Assembly (NCBI GenBank): GCA_934097085.1
Contig: CAKONK010000008.1
Span: 1 to 64,000 of the forward strand
Origin: an uncultured Bacilli bacterium
GTDB taxonomy: Bacteria; Bacillota_I; Bacilli_A; RF39; UBA660
Direction: 5' to 3'
Length of the DNA stretch: 64,000 nt
Shown: in pieces, positions 9,084 to 17,181 of the stretch
Layout: the number at the start of each line of letters is the position of its first letter
Position numbering within the stretch: the stretch's first letter is position 1
Position numbers and translations under genes: made by a program
Notes under the pieces: generated by a model
The model's database searches: none
What the model saw: only the letters and a program-made list of their open reading frames with translations
Told to the model about the DNA's origin: nothing

Positions 9084-9566
9084 ATGATATCATTAATCGC
9101 AGCAGTTGGTAAAAATAATGAATTAGGGCTTGATAATCATTTAATATTCAATATTCCTGGAGATTTAAAATTTTTTAGAAATACTACGTTAGGTAAAACA
9201 GTTATTATGGGAAGAAAAACTTATGAGTCAATTGGTAAACCACTTCCTAAAAGAATAAATATCGTTGTATCTAACTCTTTAAAAGAAACTGATGGAATAA
9301 CTATTATAAATTCTTTTGAGAAAGTTTTAGAAAAATATTTAAATAGCGAGGAAGAAGTTTTTATAATAGGTGGTGAAAGTCTTTATAATTATTTTATTAA
9401 TTATGCACAAAATATTTATTTAACAAAAGTTCATGCAAATGCAGTTGCAGATAAATATTTTCCTTTGTTTGATGAAAGTAATTATGAACAGACTTTACTT
9501 GGAGAAAATAAAGAAAATAATTTAGAATATAAACACATTTTATATAGGAGGAAAAATGAAAGGTAA
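9084..9566 (+). CDS. dfrA: Dihydrofolate reductase
   Basis: A 160-residue DHFR that regenerates THF from the DHF produced by ThyA. The active-site acid is D27 in PGDLKFF; VIMGRKTYESIGKPLPKR is the NADPH-binding signature. Start ATG 9084 lies 7 nt after thyA and the end overlaps tmk by 11 nt. Confidence 0.95.
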   Translation: MISLIAAVGKNNELGLDNHLIFNIPGDLKFFRNTTLGKTVIMGRKTYESIGKPLPKRINIVVSNSLKETDGITIINSFEKVLEKYLNSEEEVFIIGGESLYNYFINYAQNIYLTKVHANAVADKYFPLFDESNYEQTLLGENKENNLEYKHILYRRKNER

Positions 9567-10227
9567 ATTAATTGTTATCGAAGGAACAGATTGCTCTGGA
9601 AAAGAAACTCAAACAAAACTACTTGTAGAGTATTTAAAAGAAAATAATACAAAGGTATTTACAATGTCATTTCCAAATTATGATAGTCCCACAGGTAAAA
9701 TTGTTGGAGGCCCATTTTTAGGTAAAAGTTATATTTCTGATGGTTATTTCCCTGAGGGTGCACCAAATGTTGATCCAAAGGTATCTTCACTTTATTATGC
9801 TGCAGACAGACTTTATAATCTTCCTATTATTCAAAAAAAATTAAATGAAGGTTACACTGTAATACTTGATAGATATGTATATTCAAATATGGCTCATCAA
9901 GCTGGTAAAGAGGATGATGAAGAAAAAAGACTAGCTCTTTATAATTTTAACGCAACTTTAGAATTTGATCTTTTAGGTCTTCCTAAAGCAGACAAAATAA
10001 TATTTTTATATATGCCAGTAGAGGGTGCAAGAGCGCTTAGAGCAAATAGACCAGAGGCCCTTGACCAAAATGAAATAGATGAAGAATATTTAAAGAAAAG
10101 TCAAAGAGCTTACCTTGAACTTGCAAAATTATTTAATTATATTCAAATTGATTGTTTTGAAGACGGTAAAGTTCGCTCTATTGAAGATATTTCTAAAGAT
10201 GTAATAAGGGCTTATAAGAAAAAATAA
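9556..10227 (+). CDS. tmk: Thymidylate kinase
   Basis: A 223-residue kinase phosphorylating dTMP to dTDP. The P-loop is GTDCSGKETQ (residues 9-18), the DR motif is in LDRYVYSN, and a lid-like segment follows. ATAGGAGG before the ATG lies inside the end of dfrA. It completes a run folD-glyA-thyA-dfrA-tmk that makes dTDP from serine and dUMP. Confidence 0.93.
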   Translation: MKGKLIVIEGTDCSGKETQTKLLVEYLKENNTKVFTMSFPNYDSPTGKIVGGPFLGKSYISDGYFPEGAPNVDPKVSSLYYAADRLYNLPIIQKKLNEGYTVILDRYVYSNMAHQAGKEDDEEKRLALYNFNATLEFDLLGLPKADKIIFLYMPVEGARALRANRPEALDQNEIDEEYLKKSQRAYLELAKLFNYIQIDCFEDGKVRSIEDISKDVIRAYKKK

Positions 10228-10228
10228 C

Positions 10229-10268
10229 TTTACACTAATTTGACAGTTATAAAAAAATATGTTATAAT
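10229..10268 (+). promoter_or_regulatory. Sigma-A promoter with shared TTTACAC element
   Basis: TTTACACTAATTTGACA (10229-10245) includes the -35 TTGACA (10240-10245); a 17-nt spacer leads to TATAAT (10263-10268). The same extended element occurs at 31468 and 52378 with identical spacing. Confidence 0.75.
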
Positions 10269-10291
10269 CATAACAGTTAGGGGGAAATAAG

Positions 10292-10708
10292 ATGAAAATT
10301 GATAACAAAACAGAAAAAGAAATAACATTCGGTGTTATAGCGGCTACATTAGCAATGACTTTAGGGGTAACACTTTATTCTCATTCAAACAGTAATCATT
10401 TAACTAGTAAGTGTCCATTTGCATTTATCTACGGAGATAAAGTTATAGAACATAGCATTAATGAAGTTGAAAAACATACTAAACACCAAAATGTTAGAAT
10501 TATTCCTGATGGCTATAAATATGATCCTAATACTTTGTTATGGTATACAGTTGAAAATGGCCAAACAATAGCTACTTCTGGAGAAAATTATAATTTTTAT
10601 ACAATTTATGGTAATCAAGCAGAGGATTATGGAATAGATTCCCATACAATTGATAGCACAACAGTTAATGATCAAATTGAAGAGCAAGTTAAAAGTTTAT
10701 ACAGATAA
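10292..10708 (+). CDS. Small anchored extracellular protein, unrecognised
   Basis: A 138-residue protein with one N-terminal membrane segment (FGVIAATLAMTLGVTLYS, residues ~13-30) and a hydrophilic remainder (GYKYDPNTLLWYTVENGQTIA). It has its own strong promoter and an AGGGGG ribosome site. I recognise no family; it is probably exposed at the cell surface. A hairpin terminator follows directly, so it is a monocistronic unit. Confidence 0.6.
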   Translation: MKIDNKTEKEITFGVIAATLAMTLGVTLYSHSNSNHLTSKCPFAFIYGDKVIEHSINEVEKHTKHQNVRIIPDGYKYDPNTLLWYTVENGQTIATSGENYNFYTIYGNQAEDYGIDSHTIDSTTVNDQIEEQVKSLYR

Positions 10709-10732
10709 AAGTGATTTAATTCACTTTTTTTG
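10707..10732 (+). terminator. Intrinsic terminator
   Basis: AAAGTGA and TCACTTT form a hairpin with a six-base loop and run into seven Ts. Confidence 0.7.
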
Positions 10733-10749
10733 AATTTTAAAGGAGTAAA

Positions 10750-10992
10750 ATGAAAGATATAATTGAAATTGATGGTAAAAAATATTTTTTACTTTTTACA
10801 TATGTTGATGATGATTACAAGTATATTTTTTATACAGATAATACTTATAATCAGTATAAAATGTTAAATGTTATATTTGGAACTTATGAAGTAATAAATG
10901 ATAATTATATTGTTAAAGAAATAACCGAAGAACTTAGAAAGAAAAAAGCTGTAGCAATATTTCAAGAAGTTATGAAAGGTCTAAAAAAGTAA
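10750..10992 (+). CDS. DUF1292-like small protein
   Basis: An 80-residue protein with the beta pattern of the DUF1292/UPF0473 family (IIEIDGKKYFLLFTYVDDDYKYIFYTDN). The family has no known function. AAAGGAG precedes the ATG. The assignment is by resemblance only. Confidence 0.55.
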   Translation: MKDIIEIDGKKYFLLFTYVDDDYKYIFYTDNTYNQYKMLNVIFGTYEVINDNYIVKEITEELRKKKAVAIFQEVMKGLKK

Positions 10993-11057
10993 GTTTTAGT
11001 ATTTGAAAAAAATAAATAATATGGTAAGATATAGTTGCATTTGAGAAAATGTTTAGA

Positions 11058-11148
11058 AAATGTTAACCGCTTTTGGATGGTGCGGGATATAAATTATTCC
11101 ATTCGCGAAATGTTAACCGCTCTCGGATGGTGCGGGATATAAATTATT
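11058..11148 (+). repeat. Two tandem 41-bp copies of a structured motif, period 50
   Basis: Copies at 11058-11098 and 11108-11148 differ at only two positions. Each contains AACCGC and GGATGGTGCGGG, in which CCGC can pair with GCGG around an 11-base loop. A terminator follows at 11166. The block lies in the 268-bp gap before the cotJ genes and looks like a tandem RNA domain or small RNA rather than coding sequence. I could not match it to a known riboswitch. Confidence 0.6.
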
Positions 11149-11165
11149 TAGGGTTGTAAATGAAT

Positions 11166-11196
11166 GGAAACCTTTTTAACATTGGGTTTCTTTTTT
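11166..11196 (+). terminator. Intrinsic terminator in the cotJ leader
   Basis: GAAACC (11167-11172) pairs with GGTTTC (11185-11190), followed by six Ts. It lies between the tandem motif and cotJ, so it either ends a small RNA or works as an attenuator. Confidence 0.65.
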
Positions 11197-11260
11197 ATAG
11201 GCTAAAAAACTAATGCATTTTTCCTAAGTTACATAATTTATGTATGAAGGGAGAAAAGAA

Positions 11261-11698
11261 ATGTTATTTGATAGTGATAGCTATTTTAATGGCTATAATG
11301 ATATGCTTTATAATTTTCCTGGTTTAGATTTTAGTAAAAAGTATGAAGAAAAAGATGAAGGCTTCTTAAAGGGAAACATGTTTCCAAATGAATATAAGCC
11401 TTATAAAAACTATACTTATTTAATGCCAAAACTTAAAACCGAAAAGGATAAAGATTTATTTAAAGTAATGGAGGCATCTTTTGCGATAAATGATTATGTT
11501 TTAGCACTTGATTTAAATCCAAACGATGAAAATTTATTTGCAAAATATAAAATGTGGTGTGAAAAACTTGAAAAATACTCTAAAGAATATGAATCAAAAT
11601 ATGGTCCTTTATGTTATACCAAAGGAAATAATTATAATTCATTTAAATGGGTAAATGGCGCTTGGCCTTGGGAAAGTGAGGATGGTAAATATGTTTAA
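11261..11698 (+). CDS. CotJA-CotJB fusion spore coat protein
   Basis: A 145-residue protein that joins a short CotJA-like part (KGNMFPNEYKPY...LMPKLK, residues ~25-55) to a CotJB domain (ALDLNPNDENLFAKYKMW...GPLCYTKG...WVNGAWPWE). In Bacillus these are separate coat proteins of the cotJABC operon. I chose ATG 11261 because AAGGGAG lies just ahead; an upstream ATG at 11240 would place the ribosome site inside the gene. The stop overlaps the cotJC start. Confidence 0.78.
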   Translation: MLFDSDSYFNGYNDMLYNFPGLDFSKKYEEKDEGFLKGNMFPNEYKPYKNYTYLMPKLKTEKDKDLFKVMEASFAINDYVLALDLNPNDENLFAKYKMWCEKLEKYSKEYESKYGPLCYTKGNNYNSFKWVNGAWPWESEDGKYV

Positions 11699-12248
11699 AT
11701 ATGATAAAAAACTTGCTTATCCAATAAATATTACTAAAAAAGATTTAAAGATGGCAAAATATTTAATTACACAATTTGGAGGTCCTAATGGTGAACTTGG
11801 CGCTGCAATGAGATATTTTTCACAAAAGTTTACAATGCCTGATGATAAGGGAAGGGCACTTTTAAATGATATTGCTACTGAGGAACTTGGCCATGTTGAA
11901 ATGATATGTACGATGGTACATGAACTTACAAAAAATGCGACAATTGATGAACTTGAAAAAGCAGGACTTGGAAGTTATTATACAGAACATGGAGTAGGTA
12001 TATTCCCAGTTGATGCAACAGGAAATCCATTTACATGTGCATACTTTGCAGTAACTGGCGATGTTCTTGCCAATATATCCGAAGATATGGCCGCCGAGGA
12101 AAAAGCAAGAGCAACTTATGAAGGATTAATAAATCAAACAAATGATGAAGATATTATTGGGCCACTACTTTTTTTAAGACAAAGAGAGGTAGTTCACTTT
12201 AATAGATTCAAAGAGTTATACGATTATTATAAAAATAAAGGATATTAA
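11691..12248 (+). CDS. cotJC: CotJC, manganese-catalase-type spore coat protein
   Basis: A 185-residue ferritin-like protein of the Mn-catalase family. Metal-ligand features are GELGAAMRYF, TEELGHVEM and REVVHFNRF. The start ATG 11691 (MFKYDKKLAYP) overlaps the end of the CotJAB gene by 8 nt, and length is close to B. subtilis CotJC (189). It indicates endospore ancestry. Confidence 0.9.
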   Translation: MFKYDKKLAYPINITKKDLKMAKYLITQFGGPNGELGAAMRYFSQKFTMPDDKGRALLNDIATEELGHVEMICTMVHELTKNATIDELEKAGLGSYYTEHGVGIFPVDATGNPFTCAYFAVTGDVLANISEDMAAEEKARATYEGLINQTNDEDIIGPLLFLRQREVVHFNRFKELYDYYKNKGY

Positions 12249-12249
12249 A

Positions 12250-12288
12250 TAAAAAAAGATCAAATTTCACGCATTTGATCTTTTCCTT
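12250..12288. terminator. Bidirectional terminator between cotJC and def
   Basis: AAGATCAAAT and ATTTGATCTT form a ten-base-pair hairpin with A-rich and T-rich flanks on both sides. It overlaps the last codons of def. Confidence 0.75.
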
Positions 12289-12814
12289 TGAATGGATCTT
12301 TTTTATCAATTTTATCTACGAATAGAATACCATTTAAATGGTCTATTTCATGTTGAAAGGCAACAGCAATATCTTCGCGAACTCTGATAGTTTGTTTATT
12401 ACCTTTTATATCTTGATATTCAACGTTTACTCTTGCATGTCTTGGAACTATACCAGTTGTAGGTCTATTTATAGATAAGCAGCCTTCGCCCTCACCAACA
12501 TATACAAGTTCTTCGGAAGCAGATTTAATAACCGGATTAATTACAATATGTTCTTCGAAAGTGTCGTCTTCATTTTTATTGGCAATAACAAATATTCTTT
12601 TTGGAATTCCAAGCTGAACAAAAGCAAGCCCCATACCAGCTCTTAAATCGTATTTTTCTGCAATTTTATCATCTTGTGATAACTCTAAATATTTAATTGC
12701 ATCAAATATTAATTTTTCATCTTCACTTGAAAGAGGGAAGACTACCTCATTAGAAACAGTTCTTAATATTTTATTTTTTTCATCTAATATATTTAAATTA
12801 GGTATTTTCATCAT
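12260..12814 (-). CDS. def: Peptide deformylase
   Basis: A 184-residue metalloenzyme that removes the N-formyl group from new proteins. Motif 1 is GMGLAFVQ (residues 60-67, with F where Ala is usual), motif 2 EGCLS with metal ligand C112, motif 3 HEIDH (155-159). Length suits the type 2 Gram-positive enzymes. AAGGGGAT precedes the paired ATGs. Confidence 0.93.
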   Translation of the reverse strand: MMKIPNLNILDEKNKILRTVSNEVVFPLSSEDEKLIFDAIKYLELSQDDKIAEKYDLRAGMGLAFVQLGIPKRIFVIANKNEDDTFEEHIVINPVIKSASEELVYVGEGEGCLSINRPTTGIVPRHARVNVEYQDIKGNKQTIRVREDIAVAFQHEIDHLNGILFVDKIDKKDPFKGKDQMREI

Positions 12815-12862
12815 AGCATCCCCTTTGCAATGTATATTTTATCAAAAAAAAGGTAATAACGC

Positions 12863-12891
12863 AAATAAAAAAAGAAAGGTTTCCCTTTCCC
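12863..12891 (-). terminator. Intrinsic terminator
   Basis: On the minus strand GAAAGG, a GAAA loop and CCTTTC are followed by seven Ts, just after the stop of the YjcZ-like gene. Confidence 0.75.
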
Positions 12892-13080
12892 TTAATTATT
12901 TGGGCCTTGATTACCAAATCCCCAAGCTCCAATGATTATTACAAGTAGTATAAAAAGTACTATCCAAATAGCGGCACCCATTCCATAACCAGTTGTATAT
13001 CCACCATATGTGCCACCACAGCAAGGAGTTTGAGTTTGACCATAAGCAGGGTAATAGCCATTATTTCCGTAGTAATACAT
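12892..13080 (-). CDS. YjcZ-like small Gly/Tyr-rich membrane protein
   Basis: A 62-residue protein with a Tyr/Gly-rich N-terminus (YGNNGYYPAYG), a CC pair, and one C-terminal helix (AIWIVLFILLVIIIGAWGFG). The hydrophobic end resembles the YjcZ/YtpI-type sporulation peptides. GGAGG precedes the ATG. Role unknown; the link to sporulation is by resemblance and by nearness to the cotJ genes. Confidence 0.65.
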   Translation of the reverse strand: MYYYGNNGYYPAYGQTQTPCCGGTYGGYTTGYGMGAAIWIVLFILLVIIIGAWGFGNQGPNN

Positions 13081-13160
13081 TTTAATAACCTCCTTTATGT
13101 ATCTATTATAAAATATACATAATTTTTTATTTTGTGATTAAATATTAAAAATTTTTACAA

Positions 13161-13189
13161 TTTACTTATTAGAAAAAAAATGATATCAT
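13161..13189 (+). promoter_or_regulatory. Promoter implying a leaderless ftsW mRNA
   Basis: TTTACT (13161-13166), 17-nt spacer, TATCAT (13184-13189). The ATG follows after six bases and no ribosome site is visible. Confidence 0.45.
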
Positions 13190-13195
13190 AATAAT

Positions 13196-14350
13196 ATGAA
13201 AGATGATTTAAGAAAAATAGATAAATTACTTTTGTTTTTAGTTACACTTATGTGTATTTTTGGTCTTGTAATGATTTATTCTGCCTCAAGTGTATCAACT
13301 ATACTTAGATATTATGTTGCACCTAATCATTTTTTTATAAGACAACTTATTGTTTTAGTGGTAGGTTTTGTCTTTGGCTTTTTTGTTACTATTTTTCCAA
13401 CAAATAGATATAAATTTTTAGCATATTTATATTCTTTTGGAATCTTAGCACTTCTTATGTATGTTCTTGTTAAAGGTAAAATTGCTGGAAATGCTCAAAG
13501 TTGGATTGCAATAGGACCTTTTAATCTTCAACCAAGTGAATTTGCAAAGTCTGCTTTAATACTATTTATGGCAGTGTTTTATAATAATTTATCGAAAAGA
13601 AACACAAAAAATTTATCATTATATTTTATACCTTTACTCTTAGCGGGAGTTTATATGCTTCTTACACTTTTACAACCAGACTGGGGAAGTGCTGCGATTA
13701 TTGGAGCAATTGCAATTTTAACCTTTTTATCTGTACCAATGATTAAGAAAAACATTTTAAAAATTATGAAGATTTTTGTAATAGGAATTGTTATTTTAAC
13801 TTTAGCACTTTTATATAAAGGTGGTAATATTTTATCAAGTAATAAACTTTCAAGGCTTAATTTTAAAGCACCTTGTACCCGATATCAAGAGGAAAGTGGT
13901 TATCAAGTTTGTAATGCTTTAATTGCTATATCAAACGGTGGCCTTTTTGGTGTAGGTCTTGGCCAAAGTTCTCAAAAATATTTATACTTACCAGAAAGTC
14001 ATACTGATATGATATTTCCAATTATTTGTGAGGAATTAGGTTCAATTGTTGGGGCAATTACAATATTACTTTATGGAGTTATTTTGTATAAAATATTCAA
14101 GATTGCTAAAAGAAGTGATAATTTAAGAACAAGTATTTTAGCATATGGAACATTTTGGTATTTTACATTACATATATTTATAAATTTATTTGGACTTCTT
14201 GCACTGATACCACTTACTGGTGTACCGCTTCCATTTTTATCTTATGGAGGAAGTTATACTTTAAATGCAATATTTTTAATTTTTGTTACCGAAAGAGTAA
14301 CAATTGAAAATAAAAAAAATAAACTTAAAAGAGAAATTATGGCTATCTAA
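13196..14350 (+). CDS. ftsW: FtsW-type SEDS peptidoglycan glycosyltransferase
   Basis: A 384-residue SEDS-family protein with about ten membrane helices that polymerises lipid II at the septum with a partner class B PBP. Motifs are GLVMIYSASS near the N-terminus, LQPDWGSA, SNGGLFGVGLGQSSQKYLYLP (broken here for length), ESHTDMIF and VPLPFLSYGG. The LYLPESHTD stretch fits FtsW better than RodA, but the two are hard to separate by eye. Confidence 0.85.
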   Translation: MKDDLRKIDKLLLFLVTLMCIFGLVMIYSASSVSTILRYYVAPNHFFIRQLIVLVVGFVFGFFVTIFPTNRYKFLAYLYSFGILALLMYVLVKGKIAGNAQSWIAIGPFNLQPSEFAKSALILFMAVFYNNLSKRNTKNLSLYFIPLLLAGVYMLLTLLQPDWGSAAIIGAIAILTFLSVPMIKKNILKIMKIFVIGIVILTLALLYKGGNILSSNKLSRLNFKAPCTRYQEESGYQVCNALIAISNGGLFGVGLGQSSQKYLYLPESHTDMIFPIICEELGSIVGAITILLYGVILYKIFKIAKRSDNLRTSILAYGTFWYFTLHIFINLFGLLALIPLTGVPLPFLSYGGSYTLNAIFLIFVTERVTIENKKNKLKREIMAI

Positions 14351-14412
14351 TTGACAACAAAATAAATATCGTGATAAAATACTATCTTATCCAAAAAATG
14401 GAGTGATGTAGT

Positions 14413-14931
14413 ATGGATAAAAGTGTTTATTATTTGGTTGTTGAAGCAAGACCAAAAGAGTTTATGCCAATTGATATAAATATTTTACTTAAAAGTAATA
14501 TAAATTTTTCTAATATTGAAACGATTGATTCATTTACTAAAGAGTATACTTATGAACAGCTTATGAATATGATTATCCATAATAATTTATTACCAGATAG
14601 TTTTTTAAATGGAAAATTATATGTAATAAATGACAAGAAGTTTAGATTTAAAGTTTTAACTAAAGATGACAATTTACTGTTGGATGATTTTTTCATTAAT
14701 AATATCGAAGATAGACTAATGATGAATAAGTTTTATAATATATTTTTAAAGTATGTAAAAGATGAAGAACTTATAAATATGATGAAAAGCGCAATGTCCT
14801 TAAAAGATATACAAAAAATATTAGATGTGCTTTGTAAAGTAAGTTATTTAGATCTTCGTATGATTTATGTCTATATTGAAAAAATCGTAAGAGAAAAAGA
14901 GGAAAAAAGAGTATTGAAAAATGATAACTAA
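14413..14931 (+). CDS. Soluble protein, unrecognised
   Basis: A 172-residue hydrophilic protein, mostly helical after residue 90, with no membrane segment or motif that I recognise. It has its own weak promoter region and GGAGTGATGT before the ATG. A hairpin terminator follows, so it appears monocistronic. Confidence 0.55.
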   Translation: MDKSVYYLVVEARPKEFMPIDINILLKSNINFSNIETIDSFTKEYTYEQLMNMIIHNNLLPDSFLNGKLYVINDKKFRFKVLTKDDNLLLDDFFINNIEDRLMMNKFYNIFLKYVKDEELINMMKSAMSLKDIQKILDVLCKVSYLDLRMIYVYIEKIVREKEEKRVLKNDN

Positions 14932-14957
14932 GGATAAAGTCTTTAGTTATTTTATTT
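14924..14957 (+). terminator. Intrinsic terminator
   Basis: ATAACTAA and TTAGTTAT pair across a ~10-base loop and are followed by a T-rich run; the left arm overlaps the preceding stop. Confidence 0.6.
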
Positions 14958-15032
14958 TAAATGAAAAATAGTTTGCTGTAATATTGAATAAAAATAGTAA
15001 AATATATATAATATTATTAGGAAGAGGTATTT

Positions 15033-16166
15033 ATGTTTAGAAGAAATAATAATAAAGAAATTGATACAGATGGATTAAACGAAATAATCTTTTTATCCAA
15101 AAAAATGCTTAGAGTATTTTATGTTTGCTTAATAGTGGCTGTTGTTCTTGGTATTTTAATCGCGATAAGAGAACTTAAACTTTTTAATCTTGTAAGCGGA
15201 GTAGTTAAGGTTATTTCACCACTTTTTATAGGATTCATTTTAACTTGGCTTTTTTATCCACTTCAGAAAAAGTTAGTAGATAAAGGTATGAATAAGGCAT
15301 TAAGTGCTATTTTAATATTTATTTTAGTTGCTGGATTTATAATTTTATTTATATACATTTTTGTGCCAGTACTTTATAAACAAATAAATGATTTAATTAA
15401 TATGCTTCCATCGGTTTTTTCAAATTTTACAAATTTAATATCAAAAAGCTTAGATAAGGTTGATATAGGTGGACTAGATATTGGAGCTTTAAAGAAAAGT
15501 ATTATTGAATCTGGTCAAAATATGATTGTCTCAATTACAACAAAACTACCTAATAGTTTAATAAATGTAGTTAAGTCACTTATTTCTGCGGTTGGTATTA
15601 TTGCACTTTCACTTGTTATAATGATTTATATGCTTATGGATTTTGATAATATTACATTTTCATTTGAAAAGTTCTTAAAGAAAAAAGGTGCTGATGATTA
15701 TGTTAAACTTTTAAATAACATAGGTTATAATGCAAGAAAAGTTGTTAATGGAACTTTACTTGTTGCCTTTATGGTATTTGTTTGTGATACAATAGGCTTT
15801 GCAATTGTAGGTTTAAATGCCGCAGTACTTTTTGGACTTTTCTGTGGTATTACGGATTTAATTCCTTATATTGGACCGTATATTGGTGGCGCTGCTGCGG
15901 TTATTGTCGGATTTACTCAAAGTCCTTTTGTAGGAGTTGCTACTTTAGTAGTGGCAATAATAGTTCAACTTGTGGAAAGTTATGTCCTTCAGCCAGTTGT
16001 TATGAGTAAAGCAATGCAGCTTTCGCCAATTACAATAATTGTGGGTTTACTCCTTTTTGGATACTTCTTTGGAATAGTGGGTATGATTATTGCAACACCT
16101 TGTATGTCCATAATTAAGGAAATTATTATCTTTGTGTCTCGAAAAAGAAAAAATACTGTCTACTAG
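15033..16166 (+). CDS. AI-2E/PerM-family membrane transporter
   Basis: A 377-residue protein with about seven to eight membrane helices, of the AI-2E transporter (PerM/YtvI) superfamily. Signature stretches are LTWLFYPLQKKL near helix 2, the LINMLPSVFSNF amphipathic region, and DLIPYIGPYIGG followed by LQPVVMSKAMQLSPI near the C-terminus. The family includes Na/H antiporters and putative signal exporters; the substrate cannot be told. GGAAGAGG precedes the ATG. Confidence 0.85.
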   Translation: MFRRNNNKEIDTDGLNEIIFLSKKMLRVFYVCLIVAVVLGILIAIRELKLFNLVSGVVKVISPLFIGFILTWLFYPLQKKLVDKGMNKALSAILIFILVAGFIILFIYIFVPVLYKQINDLINMLPSVFSNFTNLISKSLDKVDIGGLDIGALKKSIIESGQNMIVSITTKLPNSLINVVKSLISAVGIIALSLVIMIYMLMDFDNITFSFEKFLKKKGADDYVKLLNNIGYNARKVVNGTLLVAFMVFVCDTIGFAIVGLNAAVLFGLFCGITDLIPYIGPYIGGAAAVIVGFTQSPFVGVATLVVAIIVQLVESYVLQPVVMSKAMQLSPITIIVGLLLFGYFFGIVGMIIATPCMSIIKEIIIFVSRKRKNTVY

Positions 16167-16170
16167 GTGC

Positions 16171-16199
16171 TTGAAAGTCTTAAAATAGTATGCTATAAT
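16171..16199 (+). promoter_or_regulatory. rplS promoter
   Basis: TTGAAA (16171-16176), 17-nt spacer, TATAAT (16194-16199). Confidence 0.75.
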
Positions 16200-16205
16200 A
16201 CTTCT

Positions 16206-16270
16206 AGCCCAAAAGGTATGTAATCCGCTTAAAAAATATTATTTAATGATTACAGGTAATAAAAATATAT
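16206..16270 (+). promoter_or_regulatory. Candidate ribosomal protein L19 leader
   Basis: The ~85-nt leader of rplS contains TGTAATCCGC and, 18 bases later, the partner GATTACA, giving a seven-base-pair stem. Firmicutes carry an autoregulatory L19 leader RNA at this place; position and stem agree, but I cannot confirm the full consensus by eye. Confidence 0.5.
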
Positions 16271-16288
16271 AGAAAGGAAGGAATTAAG

Positions 16289-16630
16289 ATGGCTAATTTA
16301 GTAGACAAAATTAATGAAAAACATATTCGTAAAGACATTCCAGAATTCCGTGTTGGAGATACTGTTAGAGTTGATGTTTGGGTAAAAGAAGGAAAAAAAG
16401 AAAGAATCCAAGCTTTTGAAGGACTAGTTGTTGCTAAAAAAGGTGGAAGTGTTTCAGAAACTTTCTCTGTTAGAAAAAAAAGTGGTACAGTTGCTGTAAC
16501 AAGAATTTTCCCTGTAAATGCACCAACAATTGATAAAATAACAGTTATTAGAAAAGGTAAAGTTAGAAGAGCAAAACTTAACTTTATTAAAAATATGTCT
16601 AAAGAATACAAAGTTAAGGAAAGAAATTAA
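16289..16630 (+). CDS. rplS: Ribosomal protein L19
   Basis: A 113-residue L19 of the large subunit at the interface with 16S rRNA. Signature segments are PEFRVGDTVRVDVWVKEG, ERIQAFEGLVVAK and the C-terminal VRRAKL. GAAAGGAAGGAA is the ribosome site. The gene is usually near trmD/rimM; here it stands with lepB and a transporter. Confidence 0.97.
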   Translation: MANLVDKINEKHIRKDIPEFRVGDTVRVDVWVKEGKKERIQAFEGLVVAKKGGSVSETFSVRKKSGTVAVTRIFPVNAPTIDKITVIRKGKVRRAKLNFIKNMSKEYKVKERN

Positions 16631-16646
16631 TACTTTCCTTAATTTT
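16616..16646 (+). terminator. Terminator after rplS
   Basis: AAGGAAAG and CTTTCCTT form an eight-base-pair hairpin; its left arm lies within the last codons of rplS and a T-rich run follows. Confidence 0.65.
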
Positions 16647-16666
16647 ATTTTTATGAAAGGAATAAA

Positions 16667-17155
16667 ATGTTTAAAATAATTAAAGAAATACTTAGTTATG
16701 TAATTATAATAGTGGTAGTAATACTTATAAGAACTTTTATAGGCACTCCTGTAAGAGTTAATGGTACAAGTATGGTGCCAACTTTAAAAGAAGGCGAAAT
16801 CCTTTACTTAAATAAACTTGATAAATCTTTTGACCAAGAAGATATAGTGGTCATTGATAAAAAGGTTGAAGGATCCGCAATTATAAAAAGAATTATAGGT
16901 GAGCCTAACGATAAAATTAAATGTATCAACGGAGTAATTTTTATAAATGATAAAAAGTATGAAGATAACTTCGGAAGCGGTGAAACTTCAGATTTTGATG
17001 AAATTACTTTAGGGGATGATGAGTATTTTGTACTCGGAGATAACCGTATTGTTTCAAAAGATTCAAGAGTATTAGGACCTATAAAAGAAAAATATATTGA
17101 GGGAACAACTAAAATAATTTTATTTCCTTTTTCAAAAATAGGAAAGGTTAAATAG
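16667..17155 (+). CDS. lepB: Type I signal peptidase
   Basis: A 162-residue signal peptidase I with one N-terminal membrane anchor. The catalytic Ser is S35 in NGTSMVPTL and the Lys is K74 in AIIKRIIGEP; LGDNRIVSKDSR is box E. It removes signal peptides from exported proteins. GAAAGGAATAAA precedes the ATG. Confidence 0.94.
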   Translation: MFKIIKEILSYVIIIVVVILIRTFIGTPVRVNGTSMVPTLKEGEILYLNKLDKSFDQEDIVVIDKKVEGSAIIKRIIGEPNDKIKCINGVIFINDKKYEDNFGSGETSDFDEITLGDDEYFVLGDNRIVSKDSRVLGPIKEKYIEGTTKIILFPFSKIGKVK

Positions 17156-17174
17156 CATTTTTATGCTATTTTTT
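17151..17174 (+). terminator. Terminator after lepB
   Basis: AATAGCAT and ATGCTATT with a four-base loop, then a T run. The stop of lepB lies in the left arm and the tag start follows eight bases after the T run. Confidence 0.75.
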
Positions 17175-17181
17175 GTAATTT

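Noticed and set aside
11058..11148. CRISPR array
   Set aside because: There are only two units, the spacing is 9 bp, and there are no spacers or cas genes.
11058..11196. T-box leader
   Set aside because: GGATGGTGCGGG is not the antiterminator AGGGTGGNACCGCG, and no specifier stem is seen.
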